Part shown: positions 20,689-29,911 of the stretch, piece by piece
Layout of the letters: every line of letters begins with the position of its first letter
How positions within the stretch are numbered: position 1 is the stretch's first letter
Assembly: GCA_963834425.1 (NCBI GenBank)
Contig: CAWIBR010000013.1
Location: forward strand, 558,001-622,000
Reading direction: 5' to 3'
DNA from: CAVURS01 sp963834425
Lineage (GTDB): Bacteria > Actinomycetota > Actinomycetes > Actinomycetales > CAVURS01
Length of the DNA stretch: 64,000 nt
Notes under the pieces: model-generated
The model's database searches: none
What the model saw: the letters and a program-made list of their open reading frames with translations, nothing else
What the model was told of the DNA's origin: nothing
Translations under genes and position numbers: made by a program

Positions 20689-21294
20689 ATGCACGTCCGG
20701 TCGTCGGCAACGATCGCGCTGGAGGGCTGGCCGCCACCCACGATCGAGATCCAGGCTCTGATCGCGGCGCTGGAGAACTGCGGCCACGACGGCGCCGGAG
20801 GTTCGGCCACGGCGTTCCAGCACCTCAATGAAGTCGACCTCACCTTCGGCTTCGAGGTGGGCGACGGCTCCCGGGCCGACAGCCGAGCCCAGCAGATCGT
20901 GCACACCGCAATGGCTCGCCTCTACGGCGGCCCGATCCACGTGCACGTGAGCATCGATGAGATGGCCGAAGTCGCCGAAGTCGCTGAGGCCCACGGGGTT
21001 GCCGTGGATGCCGAGGTTGCCGAGACAGCGCGGCCGGCGGTGGTCATCGACCTGACCGAGCGGGTTTCATCGATCGAGCCGGCCGAGCTGACCGAGCCGG
21101 TCGAGCTCGGGCTGTTCTGCGCCGCAACAGGTTGCGAGCGCGCGGCTGCGGCGTACTCGGTCTCGGTCCGGCCGGCCCAGCGGACCGATGCCGAGGTCGA
21201 GGTGGTCGTGCACCTGTGCGCCGGGCACGCGGACTCCCTGGGGGAGCAGGCGCGCCCCACCGTCCGTGGTCGTGACAGGCTGGGGAGCCGCTGA
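20689..21294 (+). CDS. Hypothetical protein, two-part, with C-terminal cysteines
   Basis: A 201-aa intact ORF with good codon use, 10 bp after the TrmO-like gene. The N-terminal half (to about residue 100) looks like a small alpha/beta domain (IEIQALIAALENCGH). The acidic Val/Ala/Glu-rich middle is followed by a segment with three cysteines and a histidine (LFCAATGCERAA, HLCAGH). The latter could bind a metal as C-x5-C plus C-x2-H. No family recognised. It may be cotranscribed with its neighbours. Confidence 0.55.
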   Translation: MHVRSSATIALEGWPPPTIEIQALIAALENCGHDGAGGSATAFQHLNEVDLTFGFEVGDGSRADSRAQQIVHTAMARLYGGPIHVHVSIDEMAEVAEVAEAHGVAVDAEVAETARPAVVIDLTERVSSIEPAELTEPVELGLFCAATGCERAAAAYSVSVRPAQRTDAEVEVVVHLCAGHADSLGEQARPTVRGRDRLGSR

Positions 21295-21321
21295 ACGCGA
21301 CGAGGACCCTCCGGAGGAAGC

Positions 21322-22492
21322 GTGACCGTGCTCGTCGCGCCGTTCTCCGGCCAGGTGGTGCGGCCCTCGTGGGCTGCGCGGGTGATCAGCCCGCTGCATG
21401 ACGTCCTCACCGTCGAGGAGCGCCGGGCGATCATGGCCGACGACCCGGACAGCTATCTCTTTGTGACCAGCGATCCGCTCGACCTGCCGCACGCGCCCGG
21501 CGGCGACCCGAGCACCGCGAATGCCGTTGCCCAGCAACGACTCCTGGCGGCCGGGGCCTACGACGCGCCCGTGGCTGCTGCGGCGTACGCCTATCGGATG
21601 ACCCAGGGTGGTGACGGGCACACCGGCGTCGTGGTGCAGGTCTCGGTCGCGGGCTTCGGCGACGGTCGCGTCCTCGGTCACGAGGGCGTGCAGCCGGAAC
21701 GGGTCGACGGGTTGGTGCGTCACTTCGACGCCGTGCCTCGCCGCTCCGAGCTCATCTCCCTCGTCCATCGGGACGACGCTGAACGTGGCCGACCTGGCTG
21801 CGAGGGTGGGCCGGACCGACCCCATCCTGGACACCCTGGACGTGAGCGGGGTCGGCCAGACCGTCTGGCGGGCGGGCGCCGCGCAGACCGCGCAGCTGGT
21901 CGAGCGGCTGGATGGCCGGCAGCTCTACATCGCCGACGGCCATCACCGAATCGCAGCGGCGGTGCGTCGCTGGGAGCGGGACGGACGTCCGGACGACGCC
22001 ACGGTCCTGTGCGTCGTCTATCCGGAGCGCGAGATCCGGCTCTATGCCTTTCATCGGCTGGTGCACGGTCCCGTGGATGTTGCTGCCCTGCTCGCAGCCG
22101 CGGCGCAGGACTTCGACATCCGACCCGCCGCCGGTCCGACGCTGTCGTCCGGCCGGTTCGGTCTGTACGCCGCCGGTCGTTGGTCGGAGCTGGTGCCGAG
22201 GTCGGCGCCGTTGCTTCGAGGCGTGGCCGGGTTGGACGTCACGATCTTGGACCAGCAGATCCTTCGGCCGCGGTTGGGCGTCGTCGCGGGTGATCCGCGG
22301 CTGGAGTTCGTGCCCGAGCTGCGGCCCCTCGCTTCGACCCTGCGGGCGTGCGACACGGATGGGGGAGTGCTGTTCACGCTGCAAGCGCCGTCGATCGACG
22401 ACCTGGTCGCGGTCGCCGAGCGCGGTGAGGTGATGAGCGCCAAGAGCACCTACGTGCAGCCCAAGCCGCGCACCGGGATCTTCCTGCTCTGA
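21322..22492 (+). CDS. DUF1015 family protein; one frame change
   Basis: It starts VTVLVAPFSGQVVRPSWAARV with the family-typical early segment SPLHDVLTVEER and then NAVAQQRLLAAG. After an indel near 21,775 it continues with the conserved LYIADGHHRIAAAVR motif, LCVVYPEREIRLYAFHRLV, and ends at SAKSTYVQPKPRTGIFLL, where K-S-T-Y-x-x-P-K-x-x-x-G is the best-conserved part of DUF1015. The biochemical function is not established; in several genomes the gene sits near serine-biosynthesis genes. No such gene is visible here. It reads as a stand-alone unit. Confidence 0.8.
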
Positions 22493-22677
22493 CTCGTGCG
22501 ACACCGAACGCGGCCGCGCGGTCAGCGGCAGCCACTCAGAACCCGTGACCGGGGTCGTTCGTCTCAGAAAGCCCTCAGGTTCGCCCTCGTAACATCCGCG
22601 CGAGCGGTTCCATCAGACGGCCGTACGGCGCGGTCGGTGAGTAAGGAGGCGAGGCCATCAAGGTCGACGATGCGGCA

Positions 22678-23506
22678 GTGAACGGCCCCCGGACGTCGTG
22701 GACGCACCCCGGCTTGGTGCGCGTGCCGGAGATCACGATCTTCTTCTGGGTCATCAAGGGACTGTCGACGGCCATGGGCGAGTCGACCTCGGACTACCTC
22801 GTGCACGTCATGCCTCCGGTGGTGGCGGTGCTCCTGGGTTTCCTGGCGTTCCTCGCCGCACTGGCTCTGCAGCTACGTCGGCGCCGCTACATCGCGCGGT
22901 GGTACTGGTTGGCCGTGGTGATGGTCGGCGTCTTCGGAACCATGGCGGCCGACGTCCTACACGTCGGTTTCCACGTCCCATACGTCGCGTCCTCGGTCCT
23001 CTACGCCGTCGTGCTGACCAGCGTCTTCGTCACCTGGCGCCGGACTGAGGGCACGCTCTCGATCCACAGCATCACCACCGAGCGCCGAGAGCTGTTCTAT
23101 TGGGCTTCGGTCGCGGCGACCTTCGCGCTCGGAACAGCCGTCGGTGACATGACCGCAGTGACCTTCCATCTCGGCTACTTCGCGTCAGCGCTGCTGTTCG
23201 CCGGCCTGATGGTGCTGCCGGCGCTGGGCTATTGGGTGCTGCACCTGAACGCGGTCGCCATGTTCTGGACGGCGTACGTCCTCACGCGTCCGCTCGGAGC
23301 TTCGGTCGCCGACTGGCTCGCCAAGCCGCCCGATCGGGGCGGGCTCGGACTCGGAGATGGAGCCGTGGCGCTGGCCCTGACCGCTGCTCATCGCAATTCT
23401 GGTCGGCTACTTGACGATCTCCCGGGTAGATGTTCCGGCCCCAGCCCTCGGCGCCAGAGCCCCGGCGGTCATGAGCGGTCGAGCACCTCACCGATCGACA
23501 AACTGA
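22678..23506 (+). CDS. DUF347-repeat membrane protein (COG4705); frame change near the end
   Basis: The protein has about seven or eight transmembrane helices and the repeated signature of this family: ITIFFWVIKGLSTAMGESTSDYLVH near the N-terminus and the later copies ELFYWASVAATFALGTAVGDMTA and AVAMFWTAYVLTRPLGASVADWL. Each repeat places an aromatic-rich helix before a G-[ED/D]-x-x-x-D motif. An indel near 23,385 moves the last helix (LLIAILVGYLTISRV) to another frame, with stop at 23506. Function unknown; related proteins have been linked to manganese or respiratory phenotypes only loosely. It converges with the HNH gene. Confidence 0.75.
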
Positions 23507-23513
23507 TCTGCAT

Positions 23514-25069
23514 TCAGCCGGTGTCGCGGAGTTCGGGGTTGCGGGCCAGCCAGCGCTGGGCGAGCTGGTTGAGGGCGTGTTCGATGGCCTGGGTGTGGGC
23601 GTTGACGATCGGCTCGCCATCGGGGTCGTCCCGCCGGCGCGGTTGCCAGGCGACGTGGCCGTCGACGAGGTGGCCGGTCCAGCCTTTGGCGTGCACGTAG
23701 CGGTGGTGTCGGCCACACAGGAGAGTGCCGTTGTCTTCGGCCGTCGGCCCGCCGCGCCCGAACGGCAATAGGTGATGGCCGTGACACCAGGGTGGTGGCG
23801 CCGTACAGCCAGGGAAGGTGCAGTGCCGGTCCCGTAGCTCGATGGCTTTGCGGATTCTCGGCGGGAACGGATAGATCGTCTGCCCGACATCCAACGCCCG
23901 ACCTTCGTCGTCGATGACGACGGGAACGGTCTCGGCCTCGCAGGCCAACATCTGCGCCGTCAGCGGTGAGATCATCGTGCCGCCGGGCTGGCCGGTGGAG
24001 ATGGTGGCCGGCGGGACACCCGCCGTGCCGTGTCGCTTGGCGAGGTCGGCGCGCAGGGTCGTCAGGTCGGCGGTGGCGATCAGCCGGACCGGCGACCCAT
24101 GCCGAGTCGGTAGCGATCCGGGCCCGCCGGGAACGGCGGTGATGGCGAGTTGGGCCATCTGGACGAACGCTTCGGCTCGGCGTCGGGAGGCTGTGCGGGG
24201 GTCGGGGGTGCCGTCGTGAGCCGGGCGGGGTTTGGCGAGTACGTCGATGACGGTGTTGACGATGGCGCCTTCGACCGGGGCCAGGTCGAGTTCGCCGTGC
24301 CACATCCCGGTCAGCGGGCTCTCCACCAGGTAGGCGCCCTGCGCCTGCAGTTGGGCGTCCTCGTCCTTGGCCAGGCGCCGACCGGCGTCGCGGTCCAACA
24401 AGTAGCGGGCCCGGGCCGCTGCCTTGCCGAGCTGGGCCACGTCCAGGCGATCGGCGAAGTCCAACAGGACCCCCAACGCCTCCGCCTTTGTCACCGCATC
24501 GACTCCGTCTGGACGGGCATCGGTGCCCGGGATCGCATCGATCGCTGCCGAGGTGCGGACCAGGACTCCAGCCTGCGCCGCCGAGATCGCTCCGGCATCG
24601 AACGCCGCCCGCGTTCGCGTCAGGTCCGGGCCGTCCGCATTTGCTGAGTCCACCGGATCGCCGGGATCAGCGCCCGGGTCGCCGGCCGCCTGCGCCGCCG
24701 CTGCGGCGGCCACGCAGCGGGTGGCAGTGCCTCGGCCAGCTCGGCCCGCGCCCGAGCCTGGGATGGGGTGACGGGGACCAGCCCGCGGAGCCAGGCCGCG
24801 CCGTTGATCGCCCCCTGAGTGGTCGGCACGCCCCGGCTGATCGCCTCGGCCAGCGCCCCGACCTGCGCGGCCGCGACCCGCGACTCCAACCGGTGCAGCT
24901 CGACCACCGCTGCCGCCAGCTCGCCCTCCGACAACGCCCACCAACACCCCGACGTCAACCCGTCCAGGGCAGCGCCCAGCCCGGCCAAGGCCTCCGCTGA
25001 CCTGGACCGCTCCCGCGCTGCTGCCCGGGGTGCTGCCCTCGAACTCCATGAATCGAACCTAGAGGTCAC
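23514..25069 (-). CDS. DUF222/HNH endonuclease domain protein; one frame change
   Basis: The N-terminal DUF222 part reads SAEALAGLGAALDGLTSGCWW and VVELHRLESRVAAAQVGALAEA from a GTG at 25069. After an indel near 24,690 the rest is continuous: LDLAPVEGAIVNTVIDVLAKP, then the HNH nuclease with RDRHCTFPGCTAPPPWCHGHHLLPFGRGG and LLCGRHHRYVH, in which the zinc cysteines and catalytic histidines are visible. This family is highly expanded in actinobacteria, often scattered and mobile-looking, with unknown function. An ATG at 25049 lies in a frame that lacks the conserved N-terminus, so the GTG is preferred. No repeats or att sites flank it. Confidence 0.8.
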
Positions 25070-25133
25070 CACCGACAAAACGACCCGGGATCCGGACCCG
25101 GCTCGAAACAATCTCAAACTTTGACTCAGGCGA

Positions 25134-25188
25134 ATCAGACTGTTACATATAGTGATCGGTCTGATGTGCGAGTTGTTGTATGACAACT
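25134..25188. promoter_or_regulatory. AT-richer intergenic block with two inverted repeats
   Basis: ATCAGAC (25134-25140) is inverted as GTCTGAT (25159-25165), and AGTTGT (25171-25176) as ACAACT (25183-25188). The block is unusually AT-rich for this DNA and lies between the divergent HNH and SnoaL-like genes, so it probably holds their promoters and an operator. No confident -35/-10 pair was assigned. Confidence 0.35.
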
Positions 25189-25223
25189 ATACGCGACGCC
25201 GTCGGCAACTGGGAGGATGCAGC

Positions 25224-25544
25224 ATGGAGACGATTCCGGCACCGGTGCAGGCCGCGCTCGATGCAGCCAACGACCACGACATCGACGCGTTCCTCGCGTG
25301 CTTCAGTGCGAACGGCGTCGTCGACGACTGGGGTCGCGAGTTCCGCGGCCCGGTCGCCATCCGGGAGTGGAGCGACAGCGAGTTCATTGGCGTACAGGTC
25401 TCGATCGAGGTCACCAGCGTCCTTCAGTCCGGCGCCGTCACGACGATCGGCGTACGCGTCGGAGGCAACGGGTACAACGGCGGCGGAGCCTTCGCCTTCA
25501 CGGTCTCCGACGGCCAGGTGAGCCGGATGACCATCACCGGGTGA
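25224..25544 (+). CDS. SnoaL/NTF2-like small protein
   Basis: A 106-aa protein starting METIPAPVQAALDAANDHDIDAFLACF, the classical opening of SnoaL-like (NTF2 fold) proteins, with DWGREFRGPVAIREW and a final beta strand ending RMTITG. The ATG at 25224 follows GGGAGG with ideal spacing; an in-frame upstream ATG at 25152 would add an unconserved tail. Such proteins range from polyketide cyclases to stress-associated binding proteins, so no reaction is assigned. Monocistronic or co-transcribed with the following membrane protein 92 bp away. Confidence 0.7.
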   Translation: METIPAPVQAALDAANDHDIDAFLACFSANGVVDDWGREFRGPVAIREWSDSEFIGVQVSIEVTSVLQSGAVTTIGVRVGGNGYNGGGAFAFTVSDGQVSRMTITG

Positions 25545-25636
25545 GCCGGCAGAAAGCTCCCAGCAAACCCACGTATCAACGGCCCGGCCCAGCGCTCCTC
25601 GTGGCGGATGTTTCCTGACCCCTGACAGGAGCGACC

Positions 25637-27079
25637 ATGAGCTCGCACATCACCCGACGAGTCTGGGTGCAGAACGCCGCAGTCGGCGAAACGGTCCTGC
25701 GCTCGCGGCTAGATGCCTTACGCGCCAGACGGATGGACGATCCTGACCCGGAGGCCGACGCCATCGACGCGGGCGTCCGCAACCTACTCGACAAGGCGGC
25801 CAACGCGGCGTACCGCATCGATCCGCGCCCGCGGCGGATCTCCAACTGGTGGCGCGGCAGCCTGCTCGAGGCGGCGTTCCAGAACCTGCACGCGGCCGAG
25901 GCCGAGATCGCCCTGCTCTATGACCCCGGCGAGCTGCGGGCCGAACTGCCCGAGGCACTGGCCCGGGTCGAGGAGGGCCTGCAGAAGGACGACCCGCGGC
26001 GAGCGGACGCGCAACGCGTTGCCACGTCGACCGATCCGCCCGATCCCCATGCGGTCAGCCGGATCATCGAGATCGGCTACTCGGCCTCGGACCAGAGCCA
26101 CACGCGGGTACGCAACTTCCGCAACGTCGTCGTGATGGCCGCCGCCATGCTCACCATCTTCCTGGTCGCCTTCGTCGCCTACGTCGCGACCCATCCGCGG
26201 TCCGTGCCGTTGTGCTTCCGTCAACCGATCACGCAGACGACGGCGCTGGCGGCGACGCCATCGACGCCCGCGGGCGGGATCGAGGTCATCTGTCCGACCT
26301 CCACGTCGATCCTCGGCCAGGGTGGCGGCCCGGCCGGCCGTGACGTTCTCGTCGTGGGCCTGGTCGGTCTGATGGGCGGGGCGCTTGCCTCGGCCGTCTC
26401 ACTGCGCAACGTGCGGGGCACCTCCACGCCGTACGACGTGCCCGTCGCTCTCGCGCTGTTGAAGTTGCCGACCGGCGCCCTCACCGCCATCGCGGCGCTG
26501 ATCGCGATCCGCGGCGATTTCGTGCCCGGGCTCAGTGCCCTCGACTCCCAGGAGCAGATCCTGGCCTACGCGCTGGCCTTCGGCTACGCCCAACAGCTGC
26601 TGACCGGGCTGATCGACCGGCAGGGCCAGAGCATCCTGTCCGGCGTGCCGAGCAAGGACTCCGCCAGTCAGCGACCGAGCACCGCCCTCGGCAACGGTCT
26701 CCCGGCCACTTCCACCGCCGCCTCGGCCGGGGCGACGACGGACACCACGAGCCCGGACGACGACGATGACGACCCGGAGGCAACGGACGACGACCTGGAC
26801 GACAGCGACGTGCCGGACCCAGCACCGCGGGACGTCGCCGACCCCACGATCCTCGACGACTCCGGCACGGTGCAGGACCTGCCCGATGACGACGATGATG
26901 ACGACGACGACGACACCGCCGATGACGTGGATGCCAACGCGCTGCCCGACGACGGCGGTACGGCGAGTGCTCCCGCCCTGACACCCGCGTCGGCCCCGAC
27001 ACCGGGGTCTGCTCCGACGTCACCTCCGGCGCCGATCGACCTCGGCCAACCGGCTCCGGTCGGGGGGACGACGCCGTGA
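25637..27079 (+). CDS. Four-helix membrane protein with poly-aspartate cytoplasm- or wall-facing tail
   Basis: A 480-aa intact protein. Residues 1-160 form a soluble, helix-rich domain (VRNLLDKAANAAYRIDPRPRR, LEAAFQNLHAAEAEIALLYD). Predicted membrane helices lie near 164-184, 236-255, 268-291 and 307-327, with an external loop containing two cysteines (C193, C219). The tail from about 375 on is strikingly acidic: six aspartates at 374-379, ten at 417-426, then a Pro/Thr/Ser/Ala-rich end. I recognise no family. Its stop overlaps the start of the CHAP amidase (GTGA), implying coupled synthesis. The acidic tail could bind the basic Lys/Ala/Pro-rich linker of that partner, which is inference. Confidence 0.6.
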   Translation: MSSHITRRVWVQNAAVGETVLRSRLDALRARRMDDPDPEADAIDAGVRNLLDKAANAAYRIDPRPRRISNWWRGSLLEAAFQNLHAAEAEIALLYDPGELRAELPEALARVEEGLQKDDPRRADAQRVATSTDPPDPHAVSRIIEIGYSASDQSHTRVRNFRNVVVMAAAMLTIFLVAFVAYVATHPRSVPLCFRQPITQTTALAATPSTPAGGIEVICPTSTSILGQGGGPAGRDVLVVGLVGLMGGALASAVSLRNVRGTSTPYDVPVALALLKLPTGALTAIAALIAIRGDFVPGLSALDSQEQILAYALAFGYAQQLLTGLIDRQGQSILSGVPSKDSASQRPSTALGNGLPATSTAASAGATTDTTSPDDDDDDPEATDDDLDDSDVPDPAPRDVADPTILDDSGTVQDLPDDDDDDDDDDTADDVDANALPDDGGTASAPALTPASAPTPGSAPTSPPAPIDLGQPAPVGGTTP

Positions 27080-28111
27080 GCACCGCCCTGCAACGGCTGA
27101 TCGCCGTCGAGCGCAGCCAGCTCGGCACGGCCGAGTCACCGCACGGTTCCAACAACGTGAAGTACAACACCGCCTACTACGGCCACAAGGTGCACAACGT
27201 CGGCTCGACCAACTACGCGTGGTGCGTCGTCTTCCAGTGGTGGTGCTTCCAGAAGGCCGGGATCCCGACCTCGATCTTTCCCAAGGCGGCCAACGTCTTC
27301 GCGGTCCGCGACTGGTACAAGAAGCGCGGCCGGTACAGCTCCAGACCCCGCGTCGGCTCGCTCGCGATCTTCAGCTTCAGCCACATCGGGCTGGTGGTGA
27401 AGGTCAACCGGGACGGCACGGTGCACACCATCGAGGGCAACACCGACGTCAGCGGTGGTCGCACCGGCGGCATGGTGATGCTCAAGACCCGCTCGCGGGA
27501 CATCGCGGGGTACTGCCACCCGAACTACGCCAAGGCCGTCGCCCGGCCGGCGCCGAAGGCCAAGCCGGCCGCCAAACCGGCGGTGAAGGCGCCTCCCAAG
27601 CCGGCGGTGAAGGCGGCTGCGAAACCTGCAGTCGTGAAGCCAGCAGTCGCCACGGTCGCGCCGGCTCATCCGGCATGTCGCGACGCGTCCCGTCCACACC
27701 GCTGTCCAGGCGGGCGGCGTCGCGGTGCCCGGCGGCAAGGTGCTGACCGTGCAGTTCACCTCCGCCTCGGCGAACACCGGTGGGTTCTGGAAGCCGCCGG
27801 TGGGGACCAAGCGGGGCTACAACCTGGTCACCGGCGGCGGGGTCTTCATCGCCGAGGTGACCGTGGAGTCGGCCGGCCTCGGGACGGACGCGCCCCTGGA
27901 GTTCCGGCTCGTCGAGGTCGACCCGGCCGACCACTACAAGACCGTGAAGCTCCACCCCGCGGGCGAGGTCAGCGGCTCGGCGACCGGGACCCGGCACACG
28001 ACGACGTTGTCGAGCATCGGTCCCGGGAATCACCTGTGGCTGCAGCTCTCCTGCCCTCAGCCGGCAGTCGTGCCTTCGGTCACCGCCGAGGTCGTCCTGC
28101 TCTCGCCGTAG
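27076..28111 (+). CDS. CHAP-domain amidase/endopeptidase with basic linker and C-terminal beta domain; one frame change
   Basis: Residues 1-150 form a CHAP (NlpC/P60-like) domain with catalytic Cys50 in YAWCVVFQWW, His103 in SHIGLVVKV and a polar third residue in IEGNTD (Glu120/Asn122). There is no signal peptide. A strongly basic repeat-like linker of Lys/Pro/Ala (PKAKPAAKPAVKAPPKPAV) follows. After an indel near 27,675 a domain of about 120 aa begins VPGGKVLTVQFTSASANTGG and ends at 28111; it looks like an all-beta carbohydrate- or wall-binding fold, but I cannot name it. CHAP enzymes cleave peptidoglycan cross-bridges or stem amides. The missing export signal and coupling to the membrane protein are unusual. 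Confidence 0.75.
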
Positions 28112-29266
28112 CCGGCGGACCGCGACCGGCGGCGCCCGTCTCGCAGGACCAGTGCCAGCGAGATGAGCATCAGCGCCGCCAGGCCGAGCAGGGGGACGGT
28201 GTCGCTGGTCAGCTGGGACAGCCCGGCCGCCAGTGGTGCGCCGATCGTCTCGCCGCCCGCGAAAGCCAGGTTGAAGAGCATGGTGCCCATGGCCACCACC
28301 AGGCCAGCTCGCTCGGCCGCGTCGGTCAGCAGCCAGGCGGCCGGGATCCCGAAGCCCGTGACGCAGCAGCCCATGAGCAGCACGACGAGCAGCGCCAAAG
28401 GTAGAGCTGAGCTGGGGATGGGCAGCAGCGCGAGGAGGACGGCCGCGCCGGCCAGTCCCACTCCCATCGGGAGGCCGGCGCCGCGCCGGTCGGACAGCCG
28501 CCCAGTGAGCGGTGAGACGACGGTGCTCACAGCAGAGGCGCACAGGAAGGTGCCGCCGATCACGACCGCATGCGCTCCGAACTCGTTGAGCCGCAACGGG
28601 ATCAGCGTGTTAGTGGCCCCGATCGCCATCGCGTCCAGCATCACCAGCCAGCCACCGAGCAGCAAGCCGCGGGTGGCCAGGACTCGGCGCGGTCGGTGGC
28701 CGATGATCCATCGTTTGTCGCTGCGGCGCGGGGGTGCGCAGCACCCAGACTCCGACCGCCAGGGCCAGCCCGGCGATCACGCTGAAGAGCACTCGGCCAC
28801 CAACGGCGACCGCGATCGTGCCGATGACGGGTCCGATCAGGGTCCCGAAGATCGCCGCGGCCAGCACCGATCCCAGCACCTCGCCGCGACGGGCGGTCGG
28901 AGTCGCCGCTATGACCCAGGTCAGCGCACCGCCCCAGATGCAGCCGGAGGCAATGCCCTGCACCGCTCGTAGGCCATCCAGGGCCGGCAACGATCCGGCG
29001 AAGCCGAAGGCGGTCAGGGCTATGGCAAAGATCAGCAGGCCGATGAGGGTCGTCGGCCGGACCCCGATCCGGGTCGCCAGCCAGCCGCCGATGAGGGCTC
29101 CCGGGATCAGCCCGGCGGTGTACGCCGCGGCCAGGACGCCGATCTGGGCCTTCGAGGCTCCGACGGCCTCGGCGTAATGGGGGAGCATCGGTGTGACCGC
29201 GGAGTAGAGCGAGGACTCCAGCAGGAACAGGACCTGCACCAACAGCAGCAGTCGCGGTGGCGGCAT
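28057..29266 (-). CDS. Major facilitator superfamily transporter; one frame change
   Basis: Twelve helices are expected from the two joined frames. The N-terminal half (from ATG 29266) contains LFLLESSLYSAVTPMLPHY and the loop 2-3 motif GGWLATRIGVRPTTLIG. An indel near 28,735 separates it from the C-terminal half, which has RLNEFGAHAVVIGGTFL and the second motif SPLTGRLSDRRGAG. The family exports drugs or metabolites by proton antiport. Only general MFS motifs are visible, so no substrate is suggested. Its 3' end overlaps the convergent CHAP gene by about 55 bp, tight but plausible. Confidence 0.75.
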
Positions 29267-29377
29267 CGCCTCGCTCAGACCCGGCGCTGTGTCCGGCCGT
29301 TCCCGGACCACGTCCGTCCTGCCTCTCCGTCCCGCCTGCGGATCGTCCCGCAAGAGCGCTACCGGCGGTCTACCACA

Positions 29378-29806
29378 TCAGGCCCGATGCAGGGCCACCA
29401 CGGGGATGGTGCGGATCCCCGCCGTCTTCTCTTCGTACTCCGCGAACCCCGGATAGCGCCGGGCCTGCTCCGCGAAGATCCGGTCGCGCGCGTCGCCCGT
29501 GACGTCCTCGACGGTGACGTCATAGGTGTCGGCCCCGAGCTCGACCGTCGTGTGCCCGGAGGCCAGCAGGTTGGCGTACCACTCGGGGTTGCTGGGCGCG
29601 CCACTCTTCGAGGCGAAGACATAGACCGTCGCTGGGTCCGACTCGTCCGCGAGGTACATCACCGGAGCCACGAACTCCCGCCCGCTGGTGCGACCGCGGT
29701 GATGGAGCAAGAGCACCGGCGCTCCCTCGAACGGCCCGCCGATGCGGCCCTCGTTGGCGCGGAACTCCGCGACGACCGGCACGTTCCAGTCACTCACCTC
29801 AGCCAT
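29378..29806 (-). CDS. Deazaflavin (F420)-dependent nitroreductase family protein (DDN-like)
   Basis: A 142-aa protein starting MAEVSDWNVPVVAEFRANEG, with the core LLLHHRGRTSGREFVAPVMY, the PSNPEWYANLLA motif and the typical end FAEYEEKTAGIRTIPVVAL. These are hallmarks of the nitroreductase-type FDOR-A enzymes that use F420H2 in actinobacteria. Some open reading frame continues upstream, but homology begins at the ATG at 29806. It is intact. Physiological substrates of most members, such as quinones, are only partly known. Confidence 0.85.
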   Translation of the reverse strand: MAEVSDWNVPVVAEFRANEGRIGGPFEGAPVLLLHHRGRTSGREFVAPVMYLADESDPATVYVFASKSGAPSNPEWYANLLASGHTTVELGADTYDVTVEDVTGDARDRIFAEQARRYPGFAEYEEKTAGIRTIPVVALHRA

Positions 29807-29911
29807 CCGCGGACCGTAACACCTGGTCGTTGACGCGGCGGCGAGGGAGCCCGAACACTGGCCGACATCGTCTGCTCGACCAGTTGCTCGATTCGGACCT
29901 CGAGGAGTGCC

